A DNA stretch of 64,000 nt from Flavobacteriales bacterium (GTDB taxonomy: Bacteria > Bacteroidota > Bacteroidia > Flavobacteriales_F > PHOS-HE28), in the NCBI GenBank assembly GCA_016703105.1, contig JADJCS010000009.1, forward strand, positions 1-64,000, read 5' to 3'. Positions within the stretch are counted from its first letter, which is position 1. Each line of letters starts with the position of its first letter. The position numbers were made by a program, and so were the translations under genes. Positions 55,472 through 64,000 of this stretch are shown in pieces. The notes under the pieces were generated by a model. It had not been told where the DNA came from. It made no database searches and worked only from the letters and a program-made list of their open reading frames with translations.

Positions 55472-56863
55472 ATGGTCCTCGCCAAGTTCATCGACATCGT
55501 CAAGGAAAGCCTGCGCGGCGAGGAGCAGGACTACACGCGCATCGGTGTGCGGCGAGCGATCGTGCTGCTCAGCATACCGATGGTGCTGGAGATGGCGATG
55601 GAATCGTTGTTCGCGCTCGTCGACGTGTTCTTCGTGAGCCGCCTGGGTGTGAACGCGGTGGCCACGGTCGGGCTCACAGAGAGCGTACTCACGATCGTGT
55701 ACTCGCTGGCCTGGGGCCTGGGTATGGGCATCACCGCGGTGGTGGCGCGCCGCACGGGCGAGAAGGATCCCGATGGCGCTGCGCGTGCCGCCCTACAAGG
55801 GATCCTGCTCGCCACCGCGTTGGGTCTCTTTCTCGCGTTGCCCGGTTTGATCTGGCCCGAACGCCTCCTGGAACTGATGGGCGCGGCACCCGATGTGATC
55901 GCGGAAGGAAGCGAATACACGCGCCTGATGATCGGTGGCAACGTGGTGATCATGCTGCTCTTCGGCATCAACGCGATCTTCCGCGGTGTGGGCGATGCGG
56001 CCATGGCCATGCGTTCGCTGTGGTTGGCGAACGCGATCAACATCGTGCTATGTCCGTTGCTCATCTTCGGCATTGGACCTTTTGAGGGACTTGGTGTCAC
56101 GGGCGCTGCGCTCGCCACGTTGATCGGGCGCGGCACCGGCGTGGCCTACCAGTTGAACCATTTGTTCCGCCGTTCCGGACGTGTGCGGCTCTCAGGCATC
56201 CCCTTCGCGCTGGATGCACCGGTGATGATCAACATGATCAAGGTATCCGCAGGTGGCGTGGCGCAGTTCGTGATCGCCTCGGCGAGCTGGGTGTTCCTGG
56301 TCCGCATCGTGAGCACCTTCGGCAGTGCTGCGGTGGCTGGCTATACCATCGCGATCCGCATCATCATTTTCAGCCTACTGCCCAGTTGGGGCATGGCCAA
56401 TGCGGCCAGCACGCTGGTGGGACAGAACCTGGGCGCGGGACAGCCGGAACGCGCTGCTCGTTCGGCCTGGCTCTGCGGTTTCTACAACATGCTCTTCATG
56501 GTGAGCGTGGCCGTGTTGTTCTGGCTCACCGCACCCTGGCTGATGCACTTTTTCACGGGCGATCCCGTGGTGGCCGCGCATGGCGTGCTCGCGTTGCGCA
56601 TCATCTGCCTGGGCTACTTCTTCTATGGCTACGGCATGGTGCTCGCCCAAGCCTTCAACGGCGCGGGTGATACGCTCACGCCCACCTGGATGAACGTGAT
56701 CTGTTTCTGGATGATCGAGATCCCGCTCGCCTGGCTGCTCGCGCGGCAGCTCGCCTGGGGACCGGAAGGGGTCTTCGCTTCCGTGGCGATCAGCGAGAGC
56801 TTTTTGGCCGTGCTCAGCGCCTGGCTCTTCTTCCGCGGGAAGTGGAAGCTGGTGAAGGTCTAA
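55472..56863 (+). CDS. MATE-family efflux transporter
   Basis: 463 residues with 12 predicted TM helices. Family signatures: LSIPMVLEMAMESLFALVDV near the N-terminus, SLAWGLGMGITAVVARRTGE, and INAIFRGVGDAAMAM. A second half with similar layout begins at about residue 250 (INMIKVSAGGVAQFVIAS, SWGMANAASTLVGQNLGAGQ). It exports cationic compounds or drugs using Na+ or H+. No substrate can be inferred. Frame intact. Confidence 0.93.
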   Translation: MVLAKFIDIVKESLRGEEQDYTRIGVRRAIVLLSIPMVLEMAMESLFALVDVFFVSRLGVNAVATVGLTESVLTIVYSLAWGLGMGITAVVARRTGEKDPDGAARAALQGILLATALGLFLALPGLIWPERLLELMGAAPDVIAEGSEYTRLMIGGNVVIMLLFGINAIFRGVGDAAMAMRSLWLANAINIVLCPLLIFGIGPFEGLGVTGAALATLIGRGTGVAYQLNHLFRRSGRVRLSGIPFALDAPVMINMIKVSAGGVAQFVIASASWVFLVRIVSTFGSAAVAGYTIAIRIIIFSLLPSWGMANAASTLVGQNLGAGQPERAARSAWLCGFYNMLFMVSVAVLFWLTAPWLMHFFTGDPVVAAHGVLALRIICLGYFFYGYGMVLAQAFNGAGDTLTPTWMNVICFWMIEIPLAWLLARQLAWGPEGVFASVAISESFLAVLSAWLFFRGKWKLVKV

Positions 56864-57019
56864 CGTTCGCGTTCGCGAGGGTCAGCTCTGAGGGCAACGC
56901 CCGAAGAGGTGGCCGAAGCGATCTTTAATTCCAGCGGAGGGGTGTGCGTGGGGAAAGGGAGCCTGAAGAGTTCCAATGAGATCGCTTCGGACCGCAGAGC
57001 CGGATCCTCCCGAACCGGG
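56864..57019. repeat. Inverted repeat related to R2
   Basis: Arms ccgaagcgatct (about 56913) and agatcgcttcgg (about 56983) are inverted across some 60 bp. The GAAGCGATC core is that of R2, but the outer arms differ. Confidence 0.5.
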
Positions 57020-57790
57020 TTAGTTCAGGCTGAACCGTTTCGGCTTGCCTTCCGCGTACCAGCGCATCAACGTGGTGAGGATGTGCTCGATCTTCCGGCT
57101 GTCCGCCCAGGTGCCGCGGAAGATCAAGGTGCCGTCCTTGTCCACCACATAGGCCGCGTTCGGGGCTCGGCCGTACAGATCGCTCACCGCATCGTTCAAG
57201 CCGTCCACGAGCACGGGGATCCTCACTGTGTTGCCGAGTTCCTGGGCGTAGGCCAGTTTCTCGTGCTCGCTTTTTGGGGCCGGGTAGTCGCGGTAGGTCT
57301 TTTGATCGCCCGGGTGCAGCTCGCGGCCGTAGATCATGAACAAGCGCACCTGGTTGGTATCGAACTTCTGTTGCAGCGCTTCCCACAGCGGCAACTGGAA
57401 ACGTGCGGGCGGATTGGTGATGCTGCCGAACATGAACACGCGCACCTTGCCCGCGTCGTCGCTTAAGCGATAGGTCTTTCCGGTCTGCGCGATGGGCAAT
57501 TCAAAGTCCTTGGTGCGGGTGGCCACGCCGGTGCCCTCGCTATGGGTGCGGATGTCGTTGATCGTGGCGCGGATCACCTTGTCGAAGTTCATCCGCCAGA
57601 TGCTCACCATCCTTCGCATCGTCTTGATCTCCTTCTTGGTGTAGCCGTTCAGGTAGAAATCCAGATCGTCGTGGAACACCAAGGCACTGTCCGTTACGAA
57701 TGGCTTCGGGTCCCAGTTGGTGACGATCTGCGCGCGTGCGCTCGTAGCGAAGAGGGCGATGGTCAGGATCAGCGCTTGCGCACGGGACAT
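57020..57790 (-). CDS. Deiodinase/thioredoxin-fold protein lacking the redox cysteine
   Basis: 256 residues from 57790 (MSRAQALILTIALFATSARA, signal peptide). Residues about 55-250 follow the deiodinase pattern: FMFGSITNPPARFQLPLW, VRLFMIYGRELHPGDQ, IPVLVDGLNDAVSDLYG, AAYVVDKDGTLIFRG. In deiodinases and related bacterial proteins the active site is SCT(U/C)PP; here it is SITNPP, so both the usual Cys and the Sec/Cys position are replaced. It is probably not an oxidoreductase of the ordinary kind. The next gene upstream on this strand is a thioredoxin. Confidence 0.75.
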   Translation of the reverse strand: MSRAQALILTIALFATSARAQIVTNWDPKPFVTDSALVFHDDLDFYLNGYTKKEIKTMRRMVSIWRMNFDKVIRATINDIRTHSEGTGVATRTKDFELPIAQTGKTYRLSDDAGKVRVFMFGSITNPPARFQLPLWEALQQKFDTNQVRLFMIYGRELHPGDQKTYRDYPAPKSEHEKLAYAQELGNTVRIPVLVDGLNDAVSDLYGRAPNAAYVVDKDGTLIFRGTWADSRKIEHILTTLMRWYAEGKPKRFSLN

Positions 57791-57805
57791 GGGGGAGCGA
57801 AAGTA

Positions 57806-57831
57806 ACAGGCCGCCCGGTGAGGCGGCCTGT
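57806..57831. terminator. Bidirectional hairpin after thioredoxin gene
   Basis: A perfect 10-bp stem acaggccgcc / ggcggcctgt with a 6-base loop, followed on the minus strand by ttacttt. It lies between the thioredoxin stop and the deiodinase-like gene start. Confidence 0.7.
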
Positions 57832-57855
57832 TGGATCTGTCGTCCTTTATTGGGG

Positions 57856-58422
57856 TCAGGGCACCCATGCGCCGGTGAAGCCTGCCTTGTAGCTGGGGAA
57901 GTCCTGTTTTTTGTAGGCGCCCTCGCCGATGTATTTCAGGATCGGTTCGATCTGCTCAGGGGTCATATAGCCTTGCACCGGCGCGATGATCTCCAGGTTC
58001 TCGTTCATATACACCACGGTGGGGTAGGCTATCCGTCCCTCTACGCTGCCGATGGCCTGGGTCAGTTCGTGCGTGCCGTTGCGCCCGGTCTTCATCGCCG
58101 GGTTGAAGGTGGGGTTCTTGTAGGTCTTGCCATTGAAGGTGACCTCCTCGCCGCTCTCGGCATCGAACTTCACGGCATAGAAGTTCTTGTTCACATACTC
58201 GGCGAGCTTCGGGTCGGTGAAGGTCTTGCTCGCCAGCATCTTACAGGGACCGCACCAGTGGGTGTACACGTCGATCATGATGGGCTTGGGGGCCTTCTTC
58301 ACATTGGCCTGGGCTTCCGCCAGGCTCACCCACTTGATCGCGGAAGGTGGAGCAGGGGTCAGGTTGTTCTGGGCCGCGAGGACGAGGGGGAGAAGAGCGA
58401 GCGAAGCGAAAAGATGGCGCAT
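57856..58422 (-). CDS. Periplasmic thioredoxin-like protein
   Basis: 188 residues from 58422 (MRHLFASLALLPLVLAAQ, signal peptide). The active site is CGPC in IDVYTHWCGPCKMLASKTF. After it come VKFDAESGEEVTFNGKTY and YPTVVYMNENLEIIAPVQGY with the cis-Pro loop. It likely reduces or exchanges disulfides outside the cytoplasm. It precedes the deiodinase-fold gene, separated by a terminator. Confidence 0.9.
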   Translation of the reverse strand: MRHLFASLALLPLVLAAQNNLTPAPPSAIKWVSLAEAQANVKKAPKPIMIDVYTHWCGPCKMLASKTFTDPKLAEYVNKNFYAVKFDAESGEEVTFNGKTYKNPTFNPAMKTGRNGTHELTQAIGSVEGRIAYPTVVYMNENLEIIAPVQGYMTPEQIEPILKYIGEGAYKKQDFPSYKAGFTGAWVP

Positions 58423-58475
58423 GGTAGGATGGAATGTGGGCGCGGTCGCAAGGTTCATGCCGGGAAGCGTCGCTG

Positions 58476-59966
58476 TCAATGGATCCCGTGCATCAGTTTT
58501 CGGACGAGCGGGGAGATGGCGATCAGCACCACCCCGGCTACGAGCGCATAGATGCCGAGTTGCAGGTAGCCATCGGTGTAGGCCATGAGCTTGGCCACGT
58601 TGCTGGCGTTCGGATCGGCGCTGCTCATACCCGCACCGAGCAGACCGGCCACGTACTGGCCGTAGGCGCTCGCCAGGAACCACATCCCCATCATCAGGCC
58701 CTGGCTGGATTGGGGGGAGAGCTTGGTCATCAAGGACAGCCCGATGGGGGAGAGACGGAGTTCCCCGAAGGTGATCACGAAGTAGCCCAGTGTGAAGATC
58801 TCCAAGGAGGTCACCCCATCGGCATCCGCGAAGAAGAGGGTCGCGTAGAACACGTAGAACGCCACCGCAAGGAGGAGAAAGCCCAGGCCGAACTTCACCA
58901 CCGAGTTGGGCTCCAACTTGCGCTTGCTCAGCCAGACCCACAGCAAGCCGACCAGTGCCGCGAACGCGATCACAAAGAGGGAATTGGCCGAGTTGTTCAC
59001 CGCATTGGGGTCCATGGGGATCCCGAAGAAAGTGCCGTGCAGGTTGTTCAACGCGAACAGGCTGAGGGAGCCTCCGCTCTGCTCGAAGAAGGCCCAGAAG
59101 AGGATCGAGAACAGGATGAACACGATGGCAGCGCCCAACCTGCGGTTCTCCGCCCGGGTGAACTTGCGCATCTCCCAAGCCAGGTAGACCAGGGTGGCCG
59201 GACCGATGATGTACATGAACAGATCCGTGTACCGCGTGTTGGTAACCATGAGCAGTATCAACGGCAGTACGAGCAAGGAGCCCACGTAGGTCGCGATCTC
59301 CAACGTGCGTTGACGCGATGGGGTAACGCCCCGGGCAGCCAAAGGCGAAAGGCCTATTGGCCCGAACGACTTTCGGCGGAAACCGAAGTTGATCAAGCTG
59401 ATCACCATCACCACGGCCACCAGACCGAAAGCCATGCTCCAGGAGTAGTACTTGCCTACGTAGACCATCAGGATACCGCCCAGTAACGCCCCCAGGTTGA
59501 TGCCCGCATAGAACAGGCTGAAGCCCGCATCTCGGCGACTATCGTTCTCGTGGTACAACTGCCCTACCATCGTGCTGATGTTCGGCTTGAAGAAGCCGGT
59601 GCCGATGATGGAGAAGCAGATGCCGATGTAAAAGAGCTTCTCCGGGGAGAACGCGATCACCAATCCGCCGAGGATCATCAAGGTGGCACCCCAGAACAGC
59701 GATTTCTGGAAACCTAGGATCTTGTCGGCGAACACGCCGCCGATAAAGGTGAACGCGTACACGAACGCCTGGATGGCGCCGTACTGCAGGTTCGCCGCCT
59801 TGTCATCCAGGTGGAGCTGCGTCACCATGAACACGGTGAGCATGCCGCGCATGCCATAGAAGCAGAAGCGCTCCCACATCTCGGTGCCGAAGAGGTACCA
59901 GAGCTGTTTGGGGTACTTCCCTTTGAAATCGCGGATCTGGTCGAGGGTAAGTGTCTGACCGTTCAT
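58476..59966 (-). CDS. POT-family peptide transporter (1)
   Basis: 496 residues. POT hallmarks: LFGTEMWERFCFYGMRGML near the N-terminus (E-x-x-E/R-F-x-x-Y-G), GTGFFKPNISTMVGQLY (FKPN motif), and LFYAGINLGALLGG. Twelve to fourteen TM helices. Proton-driven uptake of di- and tripeptides. It lies next to another POT gene and near a DPP-IV type peptidase. Confidence 0.93.
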   Translation of the reverse strand: MNGQTLTLDQIRDFKGKYPKQLWYLFGTEMWERFCFYGMRGMLTVFMVTQLHLDDKAANLQYGAIQAFVYAFTFIGGVFADKILGFQKSLFWGATLMILGGLVIAFSPEKLFYIGICFSIIGTGFFKPNISTMVGQLYHENDSRRDAGFSLFYAGINLGALLGGILMVYVGKYYSWSMAFGLVAVVMVISLINFGFRRKSFGPIGLSPLAARGVTPSRQRTLEIATYVGSLLVLPLILLMVTNTRYTDLFMYIIGPATLVYLAWEMRKFTRAENRRLGAAIVFILFSILFWAFFEQSGGSLSLFALNNLHGTFFGIPMDPNAVNNSANSLFVIAFAALVGLLWVWLSKRKLEPNSVVKFGLGFLLLAVAFYVFYATLFFADADGVTSLEIFTLGYFVITFGELRLSPIGLSLMTKLSPQSSQGLMMGMWFLASAYGQYVAGLLGAGMSSADPNASNVAKLMAYTDGYLQLGIYALVAGVVLIAISPLVRKLMHGIH

Positions 59967-60008
59967 CGGGTGGTCGTTGCGAGCGGTGAAGTTGAAGCTC
60001 CTGAACGA

Positions 60009-60047
60009 AAGAAGAAAGGAACGGCTCGTCCGTTCCTTTCTTCTTTT
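60009..60047. terminator. Long perfect hairpin between the two POT genes
   Basis: A 16-bp perfect stem (aagaagaaaggaacgg / ccgttcctttcttctt) with loop ctcgt, followed by T. It should stop transcription from the upstream POT gene before the next one. Confidence 0.8.
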
Positions 60048-60059
60048 CGCATAGTGGGC

Positions 60060-61915
60060 TCAGTAGTGCCCCGTTTTCTCTTTCAGTACGGTGCGGATAC
60101 GCTTCACGGCGATGAACAACAGGACCGCGCAGATCATCGCCCCGGCGAAGTTCATGTAGAACACCAGGCTCTTGTTCGGGCTGTCCGAGCCCATATGGCC
60201 CAGCACGCCGGCGAGCTTGTTGCCAATGGAAGTGCTTAGGAACCAACCGCCCATCATCACGGCCGTAAGGCGTGCCGGGCTCAGTTTGCTCACCAGGGAC
60301 AGGCCCATGGGGCTCAGACACAGTTCGCCACAAGTGATCACCGCATAGGTGCCTACCAGCCACCAAGCGCTCACCTTGTCCATACCGTTGCTGCTCACCG
60401 CCACCGCCGCGATCATCACCAAGGTGCTCAAGCCCGTGATGAACAAGCCCAACGCGATCTTGGCCGGGGTACTGGGTTCCTGTCCCCGTTTCGCCAGCCA
60501 TGCGAACAAGGGGATCACGAGAAGGAGCGAAAGCAGCACCACGAAAAAGGGGTTCAGCGATTGGAACAGTTCCGTGCTGATCAACTTGGCCGGTTGCTGC
60601 ACTGTGGGCCATTGCTCTTTGGGCAATGTGGAGAGATAGTCGTTGTACTCGAGTTCGCCGATGGCGCCTTCAGCGTGGAGCTTCTCGGCCATTTCCTTGC
60701 CCACCTGCCGGTCCGGGACCACGGCGATGGCCGCGAACACCGCACTGGTGTCCGAGGCGAGCGGATCTTCTTTGGCGACCTCCGGAGTGAGCGCCAGGGC
60801 CGTCATTTGATCCGCCAAGGCTTGTGCTTCGGCCTTGCGCAAACCTCCCACGGTCACGCTGTGCTCTTCGCCTTTCAAGGTCTCGCGGCTGCGCACCACG
60901 CCCGGCGCATCATCCACCACCTGGATCATGCCCAGCGGTTTGCCTATGGCCTGTAGGCTTTCCGGCATTTCGCGCCAGGTATTGCGTTCGGCCCATGCGG
61001 TGAGCACGTTGCCGTTCTGGTGGAAAATGGCCCAGAACACGATCACCACCACATAGATATACATCAGCGAACCCAGCGGCTTCTTGTCCTCGCTGCTGCT
61101 CTTCAGGTAGGTGCTCAGGTAGAACCAGATCACCGGCACGCAGGCGAAGAGGAAGGTGTCGTTGCTCGTGCTGCCGAAGATGTTGTCGACCCCGAAGATC
61201 TTGCCGGCGAAGAAACCGATAGCCGCGAAGATCAAGGCAGGCACGAAGATTGTCGCCACGATCCGGCCCATGGGCATGTCCTCCTTCTGCGCCGGTTTCA
61301 TCTGGTCGGCTTCCGCGAGGCCCTTGCTGCCGCTCACGAACGTGATGAGGCCGATGATCATGCCCACACCCGCTGCGGCGAACGCGTAACCCCAGCCGTA
61401 TTCATTGCGCAGCCAGGCCGCGATGAAGTTGCAGACAAAGGCACCGATGTTGATGCCCATGTAGAAGATGTTATAGCCCGAATCCTTCAGTTTCACATAC
61501 TCGGGCTTGTTGTAGAGGTTGCCCAGCAAGGTGCTGATGTTGGGCTTGAACAAACCGTTGCCGATGATGATCAGGAACAAGGCGACCATGAAGGCCGTGG
61601 GACCCGGGATGGCCAGGGTGAGATAGCCCGCGGCCATCAAAGACCCACCGGCCACGATCGTCTTCCGATACCCGAAAATGCGGTCGGCGAGCAAGCCCCC
61701 GATGAAGGGCGTGAGATAGACCAAGGCGATGTACGTGCCATAAATGTCGTTCGCCTGGCCGTCCCCGAAGCCAAGGCCGCCCTTCAAGCCGTCGGTCATA
61801 TAGAGGAATAGGATCCCAGCATGAGGTAGAACCCGAAGCGCTCCCACATCTCGGTGAAGAAGAGCAGATAGAGGCCCTTGGGGTGCTTGCTGGCGGGTGC
61901 AGGGGTTTGGCTCAT
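60060..61915 (-). CDS. POT-family peptide transporter (2), single frameshift near start
   Basis: The start is at 61915 (MSQTPAPASKHPKGLYLLFF). A missing base near 61818-61822 breaks the frame; after correction FYLMLGILFLYMTDGLKGG follows. Corrected length is about 618 residues. Motifs: TEMWERFGFY, GNGLFKPNISTLLGNLY, IFYMGINIGAFV. There is a long insert of about 130 residues between TM segments (residues about 310-440, EERLHAEGAIGEL-like), absent from transporter 1, which is typical of some bacterial POT proteins. Confidence 0.88.
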
Positions 61916-62147
61916 GAGGGGTGGGGTCGGTTAGGAAGGCGGGAAGGTAGAAAAGGGTTCGAACCGGCGAACGGATGGGTAGAAGCTCCCCTCCGCCGAT
62001 AGATCACTTGGGTGCTCGCACAAGAAAGGGGGGTCGCCGAGCGAATACGATCCGCAGATGACGCAGAAGCGCTCGCTACCGCTCGCGAATGCGGGCCAGC
62101 TCGCAACTTCCCTCCGCCGATCGATCCCTAGGAGGGGGGCTCATCCA
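61916..62147. other. Intergenic with direct repeats
   Basis: Two near copies of tccctccgccgat(a/c)gatc at about 61990 and 62108. The second continues into ccctaggaggggggctcatcc, related to 10855-10910. No gene seen. Confidence 0.4.
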
Positions 62148-64000
62148 TCACAGATTCCGCTCCAACCATCCGGTCATCATCTCGAAGAGGTGCATCCGTG
62201 TGGTGCCCCCATAAATGCCGTGGTTCTTGTCCGGATAGGCGAACTGTTCGAAGCGTTTGTTCGCCTTCACCAGGGCGGTCACCATTTCCGCGGCGTTCTG
62301 GAAGTGCACATTGTCATCGCCCATCCCGTGGATCAGCAGGTAGTTGCCCTTCAACTTGTCCACGTGGTTGATCGGACTGTTGTCATCATAGCCCTTCGCG
62401 TTGGTCTGCGGCAGGCCCATGTAGCGTTCGGTATAGATGCTATCGTAGTAGCGCCAGTTGCTCACGGGCGCAACGGCGATGGCGGCTTTGAACACATCGG
62501 CGCCTTTGGTGATGCACAAGCTGCTCATGTAGCCCCCGTAACTCCACCCTTGTATGCCGATGCGCGCTGCGTCCACATAGCTCTGTTGCCCCAGCCACTT
62601 CGCCGCGCCGATCTGGTCCTCGGTCTCATACTTGCCCAGTTGCCCGTAGGTGATGTGCCGGAAGTCGCGGCCGCGATGCCCCGTGCCGCGTGGGTCGACA
62701 CAAACCACCACGTAGCCCTTCTGCGCGAGGAGCTGATGCCAGAAGTAGTCCTTCCCGTCCCAGCGGTCGAGCACCTCGTTGCTGTTGGGACCGCTGTACT
62801 GGGTCATGAGCACGGGGTATTTGATGGTGCTTTGGAAGCCCGGCGGTTTGATCATCCATCCGTTCAGCATGATGCCGCCTTCGGTGGTGAACTGGAAGAA
62901 CTCCTTGGGCTGCAAGTTGTATGCGGTCATTCGCTCCTGCAGCGCCGCGTTGTCCTTGAGGATCTTCACCACTTTGCCCTGCCCGTCGTGCAGGGTGATC
63001 ATCGCCGGTTCGTTCGCCGTGCTGCGGGTATTGATGAAGTAGCGGAAGCCGTCGCTCCATTCCGCATCGCTCGATCCACCTGCGGGGGAGAGTTGCACAA
63101 GTCCTTTTCCGTTCAGGCCTACCGCATAGATCTCTTGCGCCAGAGGGCCGCGCTTGCTCGCCGTGAAGAGCAGGCGTTTGCCCACCTCATCGATGCCTTG
63201 CACTGAAAGCACGTCCCACTCACCCTGGGTGATCGCGCGCTGCACCTTGCCGTCCAGACCGCACCACAGGATATGGTTCCAACCGTCCTTTTCGCTGGTG
63301 AGCACGAAGCCGCTGCCGTCCTGGAGGAAGGACAGGTCGTCGGACAGTTGCACATGGGTGGTGCTGGTCTCGCGATAGATCTCCACCGGTTTATTGCCGA
63401 ACTGTGGCGGCTTGGGGGAGGGCACGTGCACCGTATAGATCAACTTGGTCTGTTGCAAACGGTCCATAAGCATGTACCATAGCACATCGTCCTTGGTGGT
63501 CCAACCGAAGCGGGGCACGTAAGGCTCGTTGAAGGTCTCGCCGAAGCCGATGCTTTGGGTGGTGCCGCTCCGGGTGTCGTAGGTGTGCAGCGAGATGGTG
63601 CTGTTCTGTTCTCCGGCTTTGGGGTACTTGAACCGGTATTCGCGCGGATAGAGGCGGTTCTCATAGTAGGTAAGGTCGAACTCGGGAACTGCGGTCTCGT
63701 CACTGCGCAGGTAAAGGAGTTGCGTTCCTTTCGGGCTCCATTGGTAACCCTGCACCAGTGCGAATTCCTCCTCGTACACCCAATCCGTGGCACCGTTGAT
63801 CACCTTGTTGCGCTCCCCGTCCGTGGTCACCTGGCGCTCTTCCATGGTGGACAGGTCCACCAGGTATAGGTTATTGTCGCGCACGAAGGCGGCCTTGCTG
63901 CCATCCGGGCTGAAGGTGGCGAGTTGTTGTTTGCCTTTTGCAGGATCGGTGAGCGGGCGCAGGGTCTTCGCCGAGCGATCGAAGATGAAGTGCTCGGCGG
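62148..64000 (-). CDS. Prolyl (DPP-IV type, S9) peptidase, 5' end outside window
   Basis: 617 codons are present and the frame continues past the right edge. N-terminal part is a beta-propeller (ATFSPDGSKAAFVRDNNL, EFALVQGYQWSPKGTQLLYL, PKAGEQNSTISLHTYD). The catalytic Ser lies in IGIQGWSYGGYMSSL, Asp in IHGMGDDNVHFQNA and His in YPDKNHGIYGG, in the order for S9B peptidases. It removes X-Pro dipeptides. With the two peptide transporters it fits peptide scavenging. Confidence 0.92.
   Translation of the reverse strand, partial: AEHFIFDRSAKTLRPLTDPAKGKQQLATFSPDGSKAAFVRDNNLYLVDLSTMEERQVTTDGERNKVINGATDWVYEEEFALVQGYQWSPKGTQLLYLRSDETAVPEFDLTYYENRLYPREYRFKYPKAGEQNSTISLHTYDTRSGTTQSIGFGETFNEPYVPRFGWTTKDDVLWYMLMDRLQQTKLIYTVHVPSPKPPQFGNKPVEIYRETSTTHVQLSDDLSFLQDGSGFVLTSEKDGWNHILWCGLDGKVQRAITQGEWDVLSVQGIDEVGKRLLFTASKRGPLAQEIYAVGLNGKGLVQLSPAGGSSDAEWSDGFRYFINTRSTANEPAMITLHDGQGKVVKILKDNAALQERMTAYNLQPKEFFQFTTEGGIMLNGWMIKPPGFQSTIKYPVLMTQYSGPNSNEVLDRWDGKDYFWHQLLAQKGYVVVCVDPRGTGHRGRDFRHITYGQLGKYETEDQIGAAKWLGQQSYVDAARIGIQGWSYGGYMSSLCITKGADVFKAAIAVAPVSNWRYYDSIYTERYMGLPQTNAKGYDDNSPINHVDKLKGNYLLIHGMGDDNVHFQNAAEMVTALVKANKRFEQFAYPDKNHGIYGGTTRMHLFEMMTGWLERNL

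Overview
The window comes from the chromosome of a GC-rich member of the Bacteroidota, most likely Flavobacteriales. This rests on PorX, the response regulator of the type IX secretion system (T9SS), sitting in a porX-tsaE-ald operon, and on about ten genes whose products end in T9SS sorting domains. I saw no rRNA, tRNA or CRISPR array. Many genes carry a single-base indel, usually in a C or G run (aroA twice; the type IIL restriction gene; several T9SS cargo genes). That pattern looks like a long-read assembly with residual homopolymer errors. The first 9 kb is much worse than the rest.

Layout. 0-9 kb: two very large tandem delta-60-repeat T9SS cargo genes on the minus strand, with near-identical 3' ends, plus the frameshifted tail of another cargo gene. 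9.4-14.6 kb: an HD phosphohydrolase gene divergent from porX-tsaE-ald-(small membrane-anchored protein). 14.6-25.1 kb: T9SS cargo (a reprolysin-like metalloprotease with a dockerin-like tail, a PQQ-type sugar dehydrogenase, others), a di-haem peroxidase, a haem-binding protein, SRPBCC and MmcQ/YjbR proteins. 25.3-27.4 kb: a TPR adenylate/guanylate cyclase with a repeat element inserted in frame in its catalytic domain.

27.5-38.9 kb is an accessory island. It holds an Fn3 protein, an XRE regulator, a strictly periodic 21-bp palindrome array (22 units, 28954-29415), several dispersed repeat families, an unknown small protein, a two-TM plus beta-rich protein, a type IIL (MmeI-like) restriction-modification enzyme, a second two-TM protein overlapping it, two IS110-family copies, and a HepT/MntA toxin-antitoxin pair. 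Partial copies of the 3' end of the proline dehydrogenase gene lie at 27553-27630 and 37893-38141, in the same orientation as the intact gene at 38892-40154. This suggests the island grew by successive insertions at that 3' end.

38.9-64 kb returns to core metabolism and cell surface functions: proline dehydrogenase, aroB-aroA, formate-tetrahydrofolate ligase, a UDG-fold protein, more T9SS cargo, an OmpA-family protein, a MATE exporter, a deiodinase-fold protein without its redox residues, a thioredoxin, two POT peptide transporters in tandem, and a prolyl (DPP-IV type) peptidase cut by the window edge. The last three fit peptide scavenging.

The most unusual object is the 21-bp array. Each unit starts with a palindrome centred on AATT or GATC, the two inner positions co-vary, and the spacing equals two turns of B-DNA without a single slip over 22 units. 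It lies just upstream of a divergently oriented XRE regulator.
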